Source: JBKBII01 sp046299415
Lineage (GTDB): Bacteria > Pseudomonadota > Gammaproteobacteria > Ectothiorhodospirales > Ectothiorhodospiraceae
DNA length: 64,000 bases
Direction: 5' to 3'
Assembly (NCBI GenBank): GCA_046299415.1
Contig: JBKBII010000008.1
Span: 1 to 64,000 of the forward strand
The position numbers and the translations under genes were made by a program. This document shows, piece by piece, positions 8,744 to 18,990 of this stretch (position 1 is the stretch's first letter; every line of letters begins with the position of its first letter). The notes below the pieces were generated by a model. That model ran no database searches. It worked only from the letters and a program-made list of their open reading frames with translations, and had not been told where the DNA came from.

Positions 8744-10594
8744 TTACGGTCCAGGGGGAGGCGCCGCTCTCGAGCAGGACAAAGTAACCGAATTATTGGC
8801 CGCAGTTACGGTCGCGTCGAGCGTATTGTCGGGCTCTCCCACTTCCGGCTGAGGAAGCGGATCAAAGTTCAAGCGATCTCGGCCTTGGTCATCCGTTCGA
8901 CCCGAGAGTCCACCGCCGCTACTATCAAACCGGAAGTTCGGTGCATAGTCCTGGACCGAAAAAGCAATGTAGTTCACAAAGAGTGCCGCACCTTCAATCG
9001 GGTTACCGCGATCGTCGATGTAAGCCAAATCGAAGGTGCCAGCACCGCAGTTGAGGTTGCCGACCAACGTGCCCTCGCCGATTCCGAGGATCGTCACCTC
9101 GACCGTTTTCCCGAAGCTGCTGAGCGACAGATTGATAGCGTCTTCGCCCGGCAACTGGCCCCTCACGCTCACCCTTAGGGTCGCGCAACCATTGGCACCC
9201 GTCCGAACCGCACCGTTGGCACCCTGGCCATTGACGTCGACCGTCGCGGGGTTGGCCTCGGCCAACGCGAACGCGACCGCCGCATTCGATACTGGCACCG
9301 AGTTTTCATCCCTAACACAGGCGGTCACTTCACCGTTTTGGACCCGCGCCGGCAGGATCGTCGGGCTCACGCTGAGGGACGCGTTTTCGCCTTGCTCACC
9401 CAGATAGACCGGACCGCCGGGATTGAATACTGCGCTCACCGAAAAGTCCTCGGTGTGTGCGACAAGGATCGCAGTCCGGCCCAGCGACGAGAACGGGTAG
9501 GTCAACAGGAACGACGCGTTGCCCTGCGCATCAGTGAAGGCCAAAGGCGGAACCGAGCCGACCTGCGCGCGACCCACCACATACGGGACACGGAATCCCG
9601 TATCTTCACCATTGCGGAATGGCGGCTCGTTGGGCGAGATCTCGAGCTCGCGCGGACGATTGGCATCGAGCCTCGAGATCGTACGGATGCCCGCGTGGAA
9701 AAAGTCGGACGAACGCGGCTCAGGATCGAGAACCACGCGATCGCCAACTCGGGCACCGCGCGTGATGAATCCGGTCTCACCGGTACTGACGGGCGTTCTG
9801 AGAAGGCGCCCATTTTCTTCCGGATCAGCGACACCGGTGATCGAAAACGCGCCCGACCCATTTTCGGGGAATCCGACCAACGGACTGTCGATCAATTTCA
9901 GGCGGATCGCGGTACCGACCTCGACGGGGTTGCCGTCCGCGTCTACCGCCCGCACCGTGATCAAGCGAGAGTAAGTGCCATTCTGAAAGTCAGTCGACTC
10001 ACCGGGGACCAAATCAAACTGCTTTCTTCCGGCAACGATCGCGTCGATAAATGGACCGGTGAACGACAGTGCACTGACAGGCCCTGGGATCGCACCCGGC
10101 CGCCCGATCGTGAACACGAAGCTTCGATCGGCCGCACCCGACGCTGCACCAGGCCTCGACGCACGTACGCTCAGGCGAGCCGAACCGGGACGATCACCCG
10201 CGATGACAAACAGCGTTGCGATGCCCGAACCGTCCGTCTGTGTGGTCAGCGCCAGTGTTCCGCTCGTCGCGCCTTCCGTCAGCGCGGATACGGTCGCCGG
10301 GCCAGAGACACTGGCGTTGATCGTCGCGCCCGAGACCGGCAGACCCGCACCATCGATGACTCGCACCGTCACGCGAGAAACGAACGGACTGGTCGCGTTC
10401 ACCGGCTCGCCGGACAGCCGCAGCGGCAGATTATCGACCGTCACGTTGGTCGATAGGTCGTCGAACCGCAGGTTGGATTGCGTGAAGCCATCACCGCCGC
10501 CGCCTCCGCAGCCCGCGAGAAGAAGGGTTGTTAGCACGGCCAGAGTGGCAGACCACCACAAAGCCCTTATTGATTGACGACGCATGCGCAGCAT
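8744..10594 (-). CDS. Big-1 (Ig-like) repeat surface lipoprotein
   Basis: About 616 residues. The N-terminus has basic residues, a hydrophobic stretch and the lipobox L-L-L-A-G-C followed by a Gly run, so it should be lipidated and, with no Asp after Cys, sent to the outer membrane. The body contains several invasin/intimin-type Ig-like domains, visible as V-T-V-R-V-I-D-G-A-G-L-P-V-S-G-A, V-R-A-V-D-A-D-G-N-P-V, A-C-V-R-D-E-N-S-V-P-V and D-D-R-G-N-P-I-E-G-A. Two cysteines in the last third may pair. The start at 10594 has GGGGAG 6 nt upstream. It follows pilQ on the same strand after 373 nt and ends at a strong terminator, so a role at the pilus or cell surface is plausible but inferred. Confidence 0.85.
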   Translation of the reverse strand: MLRMRRQSIRALWWSATLAVLTTLLLAGCGGGGGDGFTQSNLRFDDLSTNVTVDNLPLRLSGEPVNATSPFVSRVTVRVIDGAGLPVSGATINASVSGPATVSALTEGATSGTLALTTQTDGSGIATLFVIAGDRPGSARLSVRASRPGAASGAADRSFVFTIGRPGAIPGPVSALSFTGPFIDAIVAGRKQFDLVPGESTDFQNGTYSRLITVRAVDADGNPVEVGTAIRLKLIDSPLVGFPENGSGAFSITGVADPEENGRLLRTPVSTGETGFITRGARVGDRVVLDPEPRSSDFFHAGIRTISRLDANRPRELEISPNEPPFRNGEDTGFRVPYVVGRAQVGSVPPLAFTDAQGNASFLLTYPFSSLGRTAILVAHTEDFSVSAVFNPGGPVYLGEQGENASLSVSPTILPARVQNGEVTACVRDENSVPVSNAAVAFALAEANPATVDVNGQGANGAVRTGANGCATLRVSVRGQLPGEDAINLSLSSFGKTVEVTILGIGEGTLVGNLNCGAGTFDLAYIDDRGNPIEGAALFVNYIAFSVQDYAPNFRFDSSGGGLSGRTDDQGRDRLNFDPLPQPEVGEPDNTLDATVTAANNSVTLSCSRAAPPPGP

Positions 10595-10967
10595 TCCCTT
10601 CTCCCCATCAGTCATATGGTGCTCAACTTCCAAAAAACCGCAGCGAGCACAGGCCTTGCGGCCCTGCTCTCAACCACCCGCGGGCGACGACTGGCTATTC
10701 GTCGATCCCACTTGCACAAATCGATGCCGCATAAATCGGCAACCCCCGAGTGATCACGACTCCCGTCGTTCGTGACCTCAACTCTAGCCTGACAACGGCG
10801 CTGATCGAGCGAGCAGTCAGCCCGATCGGCCGTCGGATCGCCGGCGGATTGGATCGCCGGCGAATGGCACACGATGCTCCCGGTCTCCAATCGCCTACCA
10901 GCCCCTCGTCGTCGACCTCGTATTACGTGGCCACCCAGCCTTCGGCCTGTAATCCGATCCGCAGCGC
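10595..10967. other. Spacer between pilQ and the lipoprotein gene
   Basis: No gene. A near-tandem ggatcgccggcg pair lies at about 10845-10862. No terminator is visible after pilQ, so read-through into the lipoprotein gene is possible. Confidence 0.5.
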
Positions 10968-13136
10968 TTACTCGATCACTCGCGGCGTAACGAAGATCAA
11001 CAACTCAGCCCGCTCGTTACGATTCTGTGTGGTACGGAAGAGATGCCGGATGATCGGCAGGTCGCCGAGGAAAGGCACTTTGCTGACGTTGGTCTGGCTG
11101 TCGATCTCATAAATGCCGCCGAGTACGACCGTCTCGCCGTTCTCCATGCGCACCTGGGTGTCGAGCTCGCGCGTGACGATCGCTGGAATACCATCGACCG
11201 CTTGGGCAAAGTCGGCATCGTTGCGCGACACCTGGATGTCGAGGATCACCGAGCCCGTTGCAGTGATCTGCGGCGTCACTTTGGTCTCGAGGAAGGCCTC
11301 GACGAAATCAACCTCTGCCGTTCCATCCTGAACGATACGAATCGGAAAACGCGTACCACGGCGGATCTCGGCCGCTCTGCCGTTGGTCGTCAACACTCGC
11401 GGCGTGGAAATGATCTCGCCACGACCCTCAGCTTGCAGCGCCGAAAGCTCGAGATCGAGCAGGACATTCGGTCGCAAGATACTGAAACCGATTCGGCCCG
11501 CGTTATCCGCCAACGCCGGCAATGCGACGTTCAAGCGGTCCGGCAGGGCCGGTACGCCCACGTTGCCCGACGCGAGGCCTTGCGAGATGCCGGAAGCCTG
11601 ACCAAGACTCCCGGAGGTGCCGACCGACGTATTGCCTGACCGACGACCACCCGACACGCCAAAGCGCACGCCGAGATCCCGCGAGAAATTGTCCTGCGCG
11701 ACGACGATTCGCGTTTCGATCAACACCTGTCTGACTGGCGTGTCGAGACGATCAACGAGCGCGCGAACATCGGCGATCCGCGAGCTGCTGTCCTGCACCA
11801 CGATGATGTTGCTCTGTGGATCGACGGTAATGCTGCCGCGGCTTGATAACAGGCCACGGTCATCGGATGTCGTCCCTGTACCTACCAACCGCTGGCCAGA
11901 CTCCCGAATGATGCCCACCAGCGTCTCGGCCTTGACGAAATTGACCTGAATGAACTCCGTGCGCAGCGGTTCGAGCTCGTCGAGCGCCTGAATCGCTTCG
12001 AATTCACTCCGCTCGCGGTCTGCGATCTCGGCCTGCGGGGCGACGTAGATCACGTTGCCCTGTTCGCGCTTATCGAGCCCACGGGTGCGCAGGATGATGT
12101 CCAGCGCCTGATCCCACGGCACGTTGTTCAGGCGCAGGGTGATATTGCCCTGCACCGAGTCCGAAACCACGATATTGAGGTCGGTAAAGTCCGCCAAAAG
12201 CTGGAGAACCGAGCGGACCTCGATGTCCTGAAAATTGAGCGACAGGCGCTCACCAATGAATTCCTGCTCGGCTCGCGCTCGGGCTTCACGCTCGGTCGTC
12301 GAAATCGGCGCCACCTCGAGCACGAATCGGCGATCGGACTGGAACGAGATCACGTCGTACTCGCCCGACGCGTTGATGACCAACTCGACCCTGTCGCCGT
12401 TGCGCGAGGGCACGATCGACGATACCGGCGTAGCAAAATCGTTCACGTTCAGTCGCGCGAGTTGTTCGTCGTCGATCAAGGCGCGCGGAACTCGCACGGT
12501 AATGCGACCGACATCCTCAATCACGTCAACGCCGCTCGCGGCGCGGTCGAAATTGACGATGACGCGCCCCTCTCCATCAGAACCGCGCTGAAAATCGATC
12601 TCCACGATCTCTGGCGGCCGATTATTGAACGGACGCGGCGTCGACTCGGCGCTCGCCTGCTGACGGGTCGGTGTTGCCACCGGCTCCGTGACTGCGACGG
12701 GCACCGCAGCTGGGCGCGCCGCAGTCGTGCGTTCTGCTCCCGCCCCGAGCACCACGATGAACTCGTTGCCATCGGTGCGGGTCGCATGTTGCACATTGCG
12801 ATCGAGGTTGAGGATGACTCGGGTGCGATCGCCCGCCTCGACCGCCATCGCGCCGGTCAGGGGCGCGAGATCGAAGGCCGTCGTGCGCCCTGCGGCATTT
12901 TTCACACCCGGGAGATCGATCGCCAAACGAGCCGGATTCTCGATGGCAAACACGTTGGCGTCGGGCGGCGGCGCCGAGAAACGCATGTTGACCTGCACTC
13001 GATCACCACCCAACCCAGACGCTTGAATCGCTTCCAATGTCTGTGCAGCTAGCAGGCCCGGGGTCAACAGGATCCCCAGCGCGAGGGAACACTGCACCCA
13101 TCCTGTACGGCTCCGCACTTGCGCGACGACCTGCAT
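10968..13136 (-). CDS. pilQ: Type IV pilus secretin PilQ
   Basis: Outer-membrane secretin (722 residues) through which the pilus passes. After a signal peptide (L-A-L-G-I-L-L-T-P-G-L-L-A-A-Q) come two AMIN domains that bind peptidoglycan (about residues 30-260), a secretin/TonB short N-terminal domain with LSLNFQDIEVRSVLQLLADF, an N1 domain (EFIQVNFVKAETLVGIIRE), and the C-terminal secretin domain with VPFLGDLPIIRHLFR and the terminal ELLIFVTPRVIE. The start at 13136 follows gggagag; the longer frame to 13304 is not needed. Last gene of pilM-N-O-P-Q, with a 197-nt gap after pilP where the other joins are overlaps. Confidence 0.96.
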   Translation of the reverse strand: MQVVAQVRSRTGWVQCSLALGILLTPGLLAAQTLEAIQASGLGGDRVQVNMRFSAPPPDANVFAIENPARLAIDLPGVKNAAGRTTAFDLAPLTGAMAVEAGDRTRVILNLDRNVQHATRTDGNEFIVVLGAGAERTTAARPAAVPVAVTEPVATPTRQQASAESTPRPFNNRPPEIVEIDFQRGSDGEGRVIVNFDRAASGVDVIEDVGRITVRVPRALIDDEQLARLNVNDFATPVSSIVPSRNGDRVELVINASGEYDVISFQSDRRFVLEVAPISTTEREARARAEQEFIGERLSLNFQDIEVRSVLQLLADFTDLNIVVSDSVQGNITLRLNNVPWDQALDIILRTRGLDKREQGNVIYVAPQAEIADRERSEFEAIQALDELEPLRTEFIQVNFVKAETLVGIIRESGQRLVGTGTTSDDRGLLSSRGSITVDPQSNIIVVQDSSSRIADVRALVDRLDTPVRQVLIETRIVVAQDNFSRDLGVRFGVSGGRRSGNTSVGTSGSLGQASGISQGLASGNVGVPALPDRLNVALPALADNAGRIGFSILRPNVLLDLELSALQAEGRGEIISTPRVLTTNGRAAEIRRGTRFPIRIVQDGTAEVDFVEAFLETKVTPQITATGSVILDIQVSRNDADFAQAVDGIPAIVTRELDTQVRMENGETVVLGGIYEIDSQTNVSKVPFLGDLPIIRHLFRTTQNRNERAELLIFVTPRVIE

Positions 13137-13333
13137 GGCTCTCTCCCTTGATCCTTTTTTATTTCGGGTCACGAGTCGATGATCGGGCTCTAGGACAACC
13201 CTTGCATCGATCCGCCGATCCAAAACCAAAACCGTTGTATCCAAACGACCAGCCGGGGACGCCATCGACAATGAACACACCCCGCGCCAAACAATCTCAA
13301 TCAACCACTGACGCGATCAACGACCACCACGCC

Positions 13334-13921
13334 TCAATCGATGAGCCGAATCGTGTTGTCACGCTCCTGATACCCGCCAAAGGCATCCGGCACCACCTCG
13401 ACCAGTTCGATCGAGTTCGGTGTAATCGCCACGATGCGACCGAAGTTCTGCCCCATCCAGTTGCCCACTCTTACGCGTTGAACGGTACGATCGGGTGTCC
13501 GAACCAGCGCAAATCGTCCGCCGTCCTGTTCGAGCGAACCGACCATCGCCAGAGCATCGAGCGGGAATTGCTCGAGGAACTCGCGTGGCCGATCAAAATC
13601 GATATCGACGGTCCCGGCGATGCCTTCCGGCTCGGCCACAGGCTGCGCGATGACCGACGAATCGAACGGCGAGCGCTGATGCCCCGGGTAAACAAACGAC
13701 ACCTGGGGGCGCAAAGACGGAATCGGCTCGATTCCGGCCCCGGGGCGGGCCTTGACCTCCTCGACGTAGCGCTGCAAATCCGAGCTGTCACGCGAGCAAC
13801 CAGTGGCAAAAGTCGTCGCCAGCAGAACGATCGCAGTCAGCTGTCCGAATCGTTGAACGAGGCGAGTCGACGAGCCGCGTGAGTGGCCAAAATGTTGTGC
13901 GGATTTTGGGAGAAAAATCAT
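13334..13921 (-). CDS. pilP: Pilus assembly lipoprotein PilP
   Basis: A 195-residue inner-membrane lipoprotein that links the PilMNO alignment complex to PilQ. A hydrophobic segment ends in the lipobox F-A-T-G-C (about residue 42). The C-terminal half has the PilP beta-domain signature L-D-A-L-A-M-V-G, followed by V-R-V-G-N-W-M-G-Q-N-F-G-R-I. The initiator ATG overlaps the pilO stop as ATGA. Confidence 0.94.
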   Translation of the reverse strand: MIFLPKSAQHFGHSRGSSTRLVQRFGQLTAIVLLATTFATGCSRDSSDLQRYVEEVKARPGAGIEPIPSLRPQVSFVYPGHQRSPFDSSVIAQPVAEPEGIAGTVDIDFDRPREFLEQFPLDALAMVGSLEQDGGRFALVRTPDRTVQRVRVGNWMGQNFGRIVAITPNSIELVEVVPDAFGGYQERDNTIRLID

Positions 13922-14505
13922 TTCTCAGCGTCCTCGCGGTACCGGTAGGTCCGCACCTGGCCGTCCATCACGAGTACGGCGTCGCCTTCGACAGGACGAA
14001 GGTGGACGTCGTGTACCGTGACGATTCTCGGCAAACCGGCAATGCCCGAGACGAAATTGGCCACCTGTTCGTAACCGCCGCGCAGCCGAACCTGAATCGG
14101 CACTTCGTTGTAGAACTGACGCTGAATCTCTTGCCGCGGCTGAAACAGCTCGATTTCGAGACCGGCTTGAAGTGCAGTCTGAGAAATGTCATTCAGCAGT
14201 CCTGGAATTTCGGCCTCACTTGGAAGCAGCTGAAGCAGGCCGATGAACATGACTTCCATTTCCTCAAGCTGCGCGCGGTACGCATCAAGGTTTGCGGCGC
14301 GGCGCTGCTTGTCCTCGAAATCGGCTCGCAGCTGAGTTTCACGGGCCTCGGCACGTTCGAGCTCAACTCGCTGGTCTTTGATCAGAAAGTAATACCCCGC
14401 ACCACACAGCGCAGCGATCAAAATCAGCACCAGCAGGACCTTGACGCCCATCGGCGCCTCGCCCACGTTCTGGAAATCGATCTCGCGCAAATCTTGCAGA
14501 TTCAT
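13918..14505 (-). CDS. pilO: Pilus assembly protein PilO
   Basis: A 195-residue bitopic protein: short cytoplasmic start, one membrane helix (VLLVLILIAALCGAGYYFLI, about residues 23-42), a coiled coil (about 45-85) and a periplasmic ferredoxin-like domain. It forms a heterodimer with PilN in the alignment complex. The Y-N-E-V-P-I-Q-V-R-L-R-G-G-Y segment is the classic PilO motif. Overlaps both neighbours by 4 nt, implying coupled translation. Confidence 0.95.
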   Translation of the reverse strand: MNLQDLREIDFQNVGEAPMGVKVLLVLILIAALCGAGYYFLIKDQRVELERAEARETQLRADFEDKQRRAANLDAYRAQLEEMEVMFIGLLQLLPSEAEIPGLLNDISQTALQAGLEIELFQPRQEIQRQFYNEVPIQVRLRGGYEQVANFVSGIAGLPRIVTVHDVHLRPVEGDAVLVMDGQVRTYRYREDAEK

Positions 14506-15080
14506 TCGGCGCCCTCCTGATCCGTCGCGCGCGAACTCGAGGGGCTGCGTTGCTCGGCCTGAAGACGGAAATCGCGCACCTGCAGGCGGCCATCCTGGCG
14601 CGTCTCGATGATTTGAAGATTAGCGCCGCCAAGCCAGTCCGAACGATCGATCGATCGCATATACGACGAGATCCGAGCGTTCGATTCAGCGCGGCCGACA
14701 AGCTGCAACGATCGACCGGTCTGTCTGATTTCGGTCAGATAGGTGCCAGCCGGCAAGACGGTGACCATCTGGTCGAACAGCCTAACGATCTCGGGCCGTT
14801 GTGCCTGTAGCGTTTGAATCACGTCCATGCGATCGATCAAAGCCTGTCGACGTTGATCGATGTCGCGAATCTCCGCGATCCGGCGGTCCATTTCGCGGAT
14901 CTCGCGTTGCAACAGCTCGTTGCGCGCTTCCTGGTGGGCGATCGAATCGGCCATGAACTTCCACGCACCGGCGACCAATAGAGCGCCGATCACGACGCCG
15001 ACACCCAACATGACATGGAATTCTTTTTTACGGCGTTCTCGCGCTTTCTCACGCCATGGCAACAGGTTGATGCGAATCAT
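14502..15080 (-). CDS. pilN: Pilus assembly protein PilN
   Basis: 192 residues, beginning MIRINLLPWREK, the conserved cytoplasmic motif (I-N-L-L-P-W-R) that inserts into PilM. A single membrane helix (about 25-45), a coiled coil and a periplasmic domain ending in V-R-D-F-R-L follow. Four-nt overlaps with pilM and pilO. Partner of PilO. Confidence 0.96.
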   Translation of the reverse strand: MIRINLLPWREKARERRKKEFHVMLGVGVVIGALLVAGAWKFMADSIAHQEARNELLQREIREMDRRIAEIRDIDQRRQALIDRMDVIQTLQAQRPEIVRLFDQMVTVLPAGTYLTEIRQTGRSLQLVGRAESNARISSYMRSIDRSDWLGGANLQIIETRQDGRLQVRDFRLQAEQRSPSSSRATDQEGAE

Positions 15081-16144
15081 ACGGCGCTCCCCCGCAGGGC
15101 CAGACCGGCACAGGTCATCAGCGCCGGCGCGTCATTCGCAAACCGCGTCTTGTTGACTCGTCCGGAGAGGGTCATGCCACGGAATGGATTGGCGATTGAT
15201 ACCGGCGTGCCGGTCGCCTGCTCGATTTGGTCGTCCACTCCCGGGATGGCCGCGCAACCACCACCAATCAAAATGTGGGCGACGGTCGCTGTCGCTTGCT
15301 GCAGGAAAAAGAACTGCAACAGCCGCTGAACCTGATCGACGAGACCTTGGCGGAACGGGTCGAGAACCGCCGGTATGTAGTCGGCGGGTAAATCGCCCGT
15401 CATCTTGGCCGCGCCGGCCTGCTGATAGCTGAGCTCGTATCGGCGCATAATTTCCTCGGTCAGCATTCGACCGCCGAAAGTCTGCTCTCGGGTAAAAACA
15501 ACACCTTCGGAAAGACTCATCACGTAGATCGACGTTGCCGAAGCCCCCGCATCGATCACCGCTACCAGGGCATTTTGATCAAGTCCAGGTATCTGCTCGA
15601 TCATGCGCTCGGCCGCCCCTTGGATGGCGAACGCCTCGACATCGAGAATATCGAGCTCGAGTTTGGCGTGGTCAGCCACCGACTCGCGTAGAGACACGTT
15701 CTCCCGCCTCGAGGCCACCACCAGAATATCCAAAAGCTCTGGATTTTTGGCGTTACGCCGAAGGGTCTCGAAATCGAGGTTGACGTCTTCAAGCGCGTAG
15801 GGAATGTGCTGATCGATCTCGACGAAGACCTGACCTTCAAGCTCTTTTGGGCCCAGGCTCGCCGGCATCGTAATGACCTTGGTGAAGACCGCCGTCGAAG
15901 GCATCGCCATCGCGCACCGACGAAGCTTCGTCCCCGATCGCTTGACGCATCGCGCGAGGGCCGCGCCGACCGCTACCGGGTCGCGCACTTCGTCGTCGAC
16001 CATCACACCGTCAGGTAGCGGTTCCACCGCGTACGACTCGACCTTGAACCGCGAACCGCGTCGCGATAGCTCGAGCGTCTTGACCGCCGCCGACGAGAGA
16101 TCGACACCCAGCAGAGGCCGGTTTTTACTATGTTCGTAGGCCAC
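15077..16144 (-). CDS. pilM: Actin-like pilus assembly ATPase-fold protein PilM
   Basis: 355 residues with the actin-like fold: L-L-G-V-D-L-S-S-A-A-V-K-T-L phosphate loop 1, V-A-V-I-D-A-G-A-S-A-T-S phosphate loop 2 and I-L-I-G-G-G-C-A-A-I-P-G adenosine motif. It sits on the cytoplasmic face and binds the PilN N-terminus. First gene of pilMNOPQ, divergent from the PBP1A gene across about 500 bp, the arrangement usual in Pseudomonas and Neisseria relatives. Confidence 0.95.
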   Translation of the reverse strand: MAYEHSKNRPLLGVDLSSAAVKTLELSRRGSRFKVESYAVEPLPDGVMVDDEVRDPVAVGAALARCVKRSGTKLRRCAMAMPSTAVFTKVITMPASLGPKELEGQVFVEIDQHIPYALEDVNLDFETLRRNAKNPELLDILVVASRRENVSLRESVADHAKLELDILDVEAFAIQGAAERMIEQIPGLDQNALVAVIDAGASATSIYVMSLSEGVVFTREQTFGGRMLTEEIMRRYELSYQQAGAAKMTGDLPADYIPAVLDPFRQGLVDQVQRLLQFFFLQQATATVAHILIGGGCAAIPGVDDQIEQATGTPVSIANPFRGMTLSGRVNKTRFANDAPALMTCAGLALRGSAV

Positions 16145-16650
16145 TTCGGCTCCTGTAACTCGATCCGTCGGAACACCACTTTGCCGTTATCAAGGCCCGC
16201 AAAACGCAAGGCAGACTCATCTCCCTGCCCCAGACGGCGAGCCCGAACAGCGTCTGCCACCTGAAGACGTCTTGCATCAATGGCGATCCTGTTTTCTGAT
16301 CTTTCCGCACCTCGACTCCACCGCTGAAACCGATTAACCGGATTCGTTCGTCAGCAGCGAAAAACAGCTCGGATCCGCCAATCGCTTCTCGCCACTGCCC
16401 GCGTTCACGATGCGCGCGCCGCTCGGCACTCGTCGCCACGCCCGATGCAGCTGGGCCTGATGCCCTCAAGCCGGCCGTCACGACCGCTGGCTCTCACGCT
16501 AAACTGCTCGAAACCGGGGGCGCTTGAGCTTGGCTCAGGTTTTGTTCACACCGACTATACACCAACAAATCAATGCTGCAACGCTGATTTGTGCCATCTC
16601 TTTCAGGTTATTTCTGTCATTCACGCACTAATTCAGCGAGTATCTGGCCC
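16145..16650. other. Divergent pilM/PBP1A intergenic region
   Basis: Must hold the promoters of both transcripts, but I see no close match to a consensus pair. No credible gene. Confidence 0.5.
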
Positions 16651-18990
16651 ATGGCAATCGTCGCTCGAGTCTTGATTGGTCTGATGACCTTGGCCTTTCT
16701 AGCGCTCGCCCTGACAGCCGGCGGTGCTCTCGCCCTGTACGCGTACTATGCGCCGACGCTCCCGAAAGCGGCCGAATTGCGCGAAGTCGAGCTACAGACG
16801 CCCCTGCGAATTTTCACGTCGGACGGCCGCCTGATCGGCGAATACGCCGAACAACGCCGCACGCCCGTCGCGATCGAGGACATCCCCGAGCGACTCAAGC
16901 AGGCGTTTATCGCTGCAGAGGACGAACGTTTCTATCTCCATCCGGGCATCGATCCGGTCGGCCTGACGCGCGCAGCACTCAATCTTGCGTCGACCGGCGA
17001 GCGCTCACAGGGCGGCTCGACGATCACAATGCAGGTCGCAAGAAATTTTTTCCTCACGCGAGAACGCACATTCGATCGCAAGCTGCGCGAGATCGTGCTG
17101 GCCGTCCAGATCGAGCGCGAGCTCAGCAAGGACGAGATACTCGAGTTGTACCTGAACAAGATCTACCTCGGCCACCGTGCTTATGGTGTAGCCGCCGCGG
17201 CCGAGGTGTACTGGGGCCTTGCTCTCGATGAGCTGACCCTCGATCAGATGGCGATTCTGGCTGCGTTGCCGAAAGCACCATCGGTGTCGAATCCCGTCAC
17301 CGATCCGGAGCGTGCAAAAATTCGGCGCGACTACGTTTTGCGGCGAATGCTCGAAATCGGCTTCGTCGGACGCGACGAGTTCGAAGCTGCCCGAAGCGCC
17401 CCTGTCGTCGCTCGCCTGCACGTGGGCAGCGTCGAGATCTCGGCACATTGGGCGGCAGAAACCGCGCGACAAATAACCTTGAACGCCTTTGGTGAGCGCG
17501 CGCATCTCAATGGCTATCGCGTCTTCACAACCATCGACAGCCGCCTACAACCCCTCGCCAATCGGGCGGTGCAGCGCGGCATTCTGGCCTACGAACGTCG
17601 TCATGGCTTTCGTCCGACGGGCGATCGGATCGACGATACCGTGCTCGATGATGATGACGCGCTCACCGACGCGCTGCGCAGTCGTGGACGAATCGGCGGT
17701 TTCCTGCTTCCGGCCGTCGTAGAAGGAACCGACGGCGATGCGCTGCGCGTTCGGCTGTGGCGCAACGACGAGCTTCGGGCGGTGACGCTACCCGCCAGCG
17801 CGACACGATGGGCTGGCGCTGCTGTCAACCGAATGACGCGCGGCGAGCTTGTCTGGCTGGAACCGCTCCCCGACGACGGATGGGCCTTGGCTCAAGCGCC
17901 GACGGTAAGCGGTGCGCTGGTGGTCCAGGACCCAGCAACCGGAGCGTTACTGGCCTGGTCCTCCGGCTTCGACTTTTTCAGCAACCGGTTTGACCACGTC
18001 CGTCAGGCTCAACGCCAGCCAGGCTCGGCTTTCAAGACTTTCATCTACGCGACGGCTTTGGAGCAAGGCTGGACGCCCGATAGCACGATCAACGATGCAC
18101 CGATGGTCTTCGCTGATCCGGCGCTGGGCGCTGAGTGGCGACCCGAAAACTACACCCGGGAGTTTTACGGCCCCACGACGTTGCGCGCGGCGCTGGCAGC
18201 GTCGCGCAACCTCGCATCGATTCGACTCTTGAACGAAATCGGCGTAGCGACCGTCCTCGATCGGCTGCCCAGCGCGTATGGGCTCGACCCCGCCGCGCAT
18301 CCCCGCAACCTGTCGTTGACGCTGGGTACCGGATCCACGCCGCCTCTGGCGCTGAACAACGCTTACGCGACATTCGCCAACGGCGGACGACGCGTCCATC
18401 CTTGGCTCATTCAGCGGATCGAGCGCGCCAACGGCGAGGTGATTTACGAGGCGCCTGCGCCGGGCTACTGCGCCGAACCCTGCCGCCCTGCGGGCCAGGA
18501 ACTGGCCGTCAATCTCAGCGATGGCTCGCTGCGCTGGATCGAGCCTGAGCCCATTCTCGATCCGGGCGTTGCGTGGCAGACGAGCGACATGTTGCGCGCC
18601 GTGATTACGTCGGGCACCGCACGCGCAGCGGCAGACCTTGGCCGATCTGACCTCGCCGGCAAAACCGGCACGACAAACGAGTACCGCGATGCCTGGTTCG
18701 CCGGATTCAACGGCTCACTCGTCGCGACGGCATGGATGGGTTTCGACAACAACGATCCCTTGGGTCGTGGCGAATCGGGGGGTCGCGCAGCACTGCCGAT
18801 CTGGATCGATTTCATGCGCGAGGCGCTGCGTGACCAACCCGAGGCCCATATTCCACGGCCCGACAACCTGATCGAATCCGGTGGCCGTTGGCTGACCGAA
18901 ACTCAGCGCTCGCGGCCCGTTCGAGGCGAACCAGGCGCTTCGCGCCCCACCGAATCCTCCATCGAAGACACTCCCGAACTGATCTTTTGA
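16651..18990 (+). CDS. mrcA: Penicillin-binding protein 1A, bifunctional
   Basis: Class A PBP of about 779 residues that polymerises and cross-links peptidoglycan at the inner membrane. An N-terminal membrane helix (about 5-30) precedes the GT51 glycosyltransferase with catalytic Glu90 in A-A-E-D-E-R-F-Y, Q-G-G-S-T-I-T-M-Q and the R-K-L-R-E-I motif. The transpeptidase has Ser459 in P-G-S-A-F-K and K671-T-G-T. An OB-like domain lies between. The ATG at 16651 gives the usual short cytoplasmic tail; an upstream ATG at 16591 is less likely. Divergent from pilM. Confidence 0.95.
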   Translation: MAIVARVLIGLMTLAFLALALTAGGALALYAYYAPTLPKAAELREVELQTPLRIFTSDGRLIGEYAEQRRTPVAIEDIPERLKQAFIAAEDERFYLHPGIDPVGLTRAALNLASTGERSQGGSTITMQVARNFFLTRERTFDRKLREIVLAVQIERELSKDEILELYLNKIYLGHRAYGVAAAAEVYWGLALDELTLDQMAILAALPKAPSVSNPVTDPERAKIRRDYVLRRMLEIGFVGRDEFEAARSAPVVARLHVGSVEISAHWAAETARQITLNAFGERAHLNGYRVFTTIDSRLQPLANRAVQRGILAYERRHGFRPTGDRIDDTVLDDDDALTDALRSRGRIGGFLLPAVVEGTDGDALRVRLWRNDELRAVTLPASATRWAGAAVNRMTRGELVWLEPLPDDGWALAQAPTVSGALVVQDPATGALLAWSSGFDFFSNRFDHVRQAQRQPGSAFKTFIYATALEQGWTPDSTINDAPMVFADPALGAEWRPENYTREFYGPTTLRAALAASRNLASIRLLNEIGVATVLDRLPSAYGLDPAAHPRNLSLTLGTGSTPPLALNNAYATFANGGRRVHPWLIQRIERANGEVIYEAPAPGYCAEPCRPAGQELAVNLSDGSLRWIEPEPILDPGVAWQTSDMLRAVITSGTARAAADLGRSDLAGKTGTTNEYRDAWFAGFNGSLVATAWMGFDNNDPLGRGESGGRAALPIWIDFMREALRDQPEAHIPRPDNLIESGGRWLTETQRSRPVRGEPGASRPTESSIEDTPELIF

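Noticed and set aside
9338..10456. Plus-strand frame of 372 codons
   Set aside because: Antisense to the Big-1 lipoprotein; Arg/Thr-rich with no motif.
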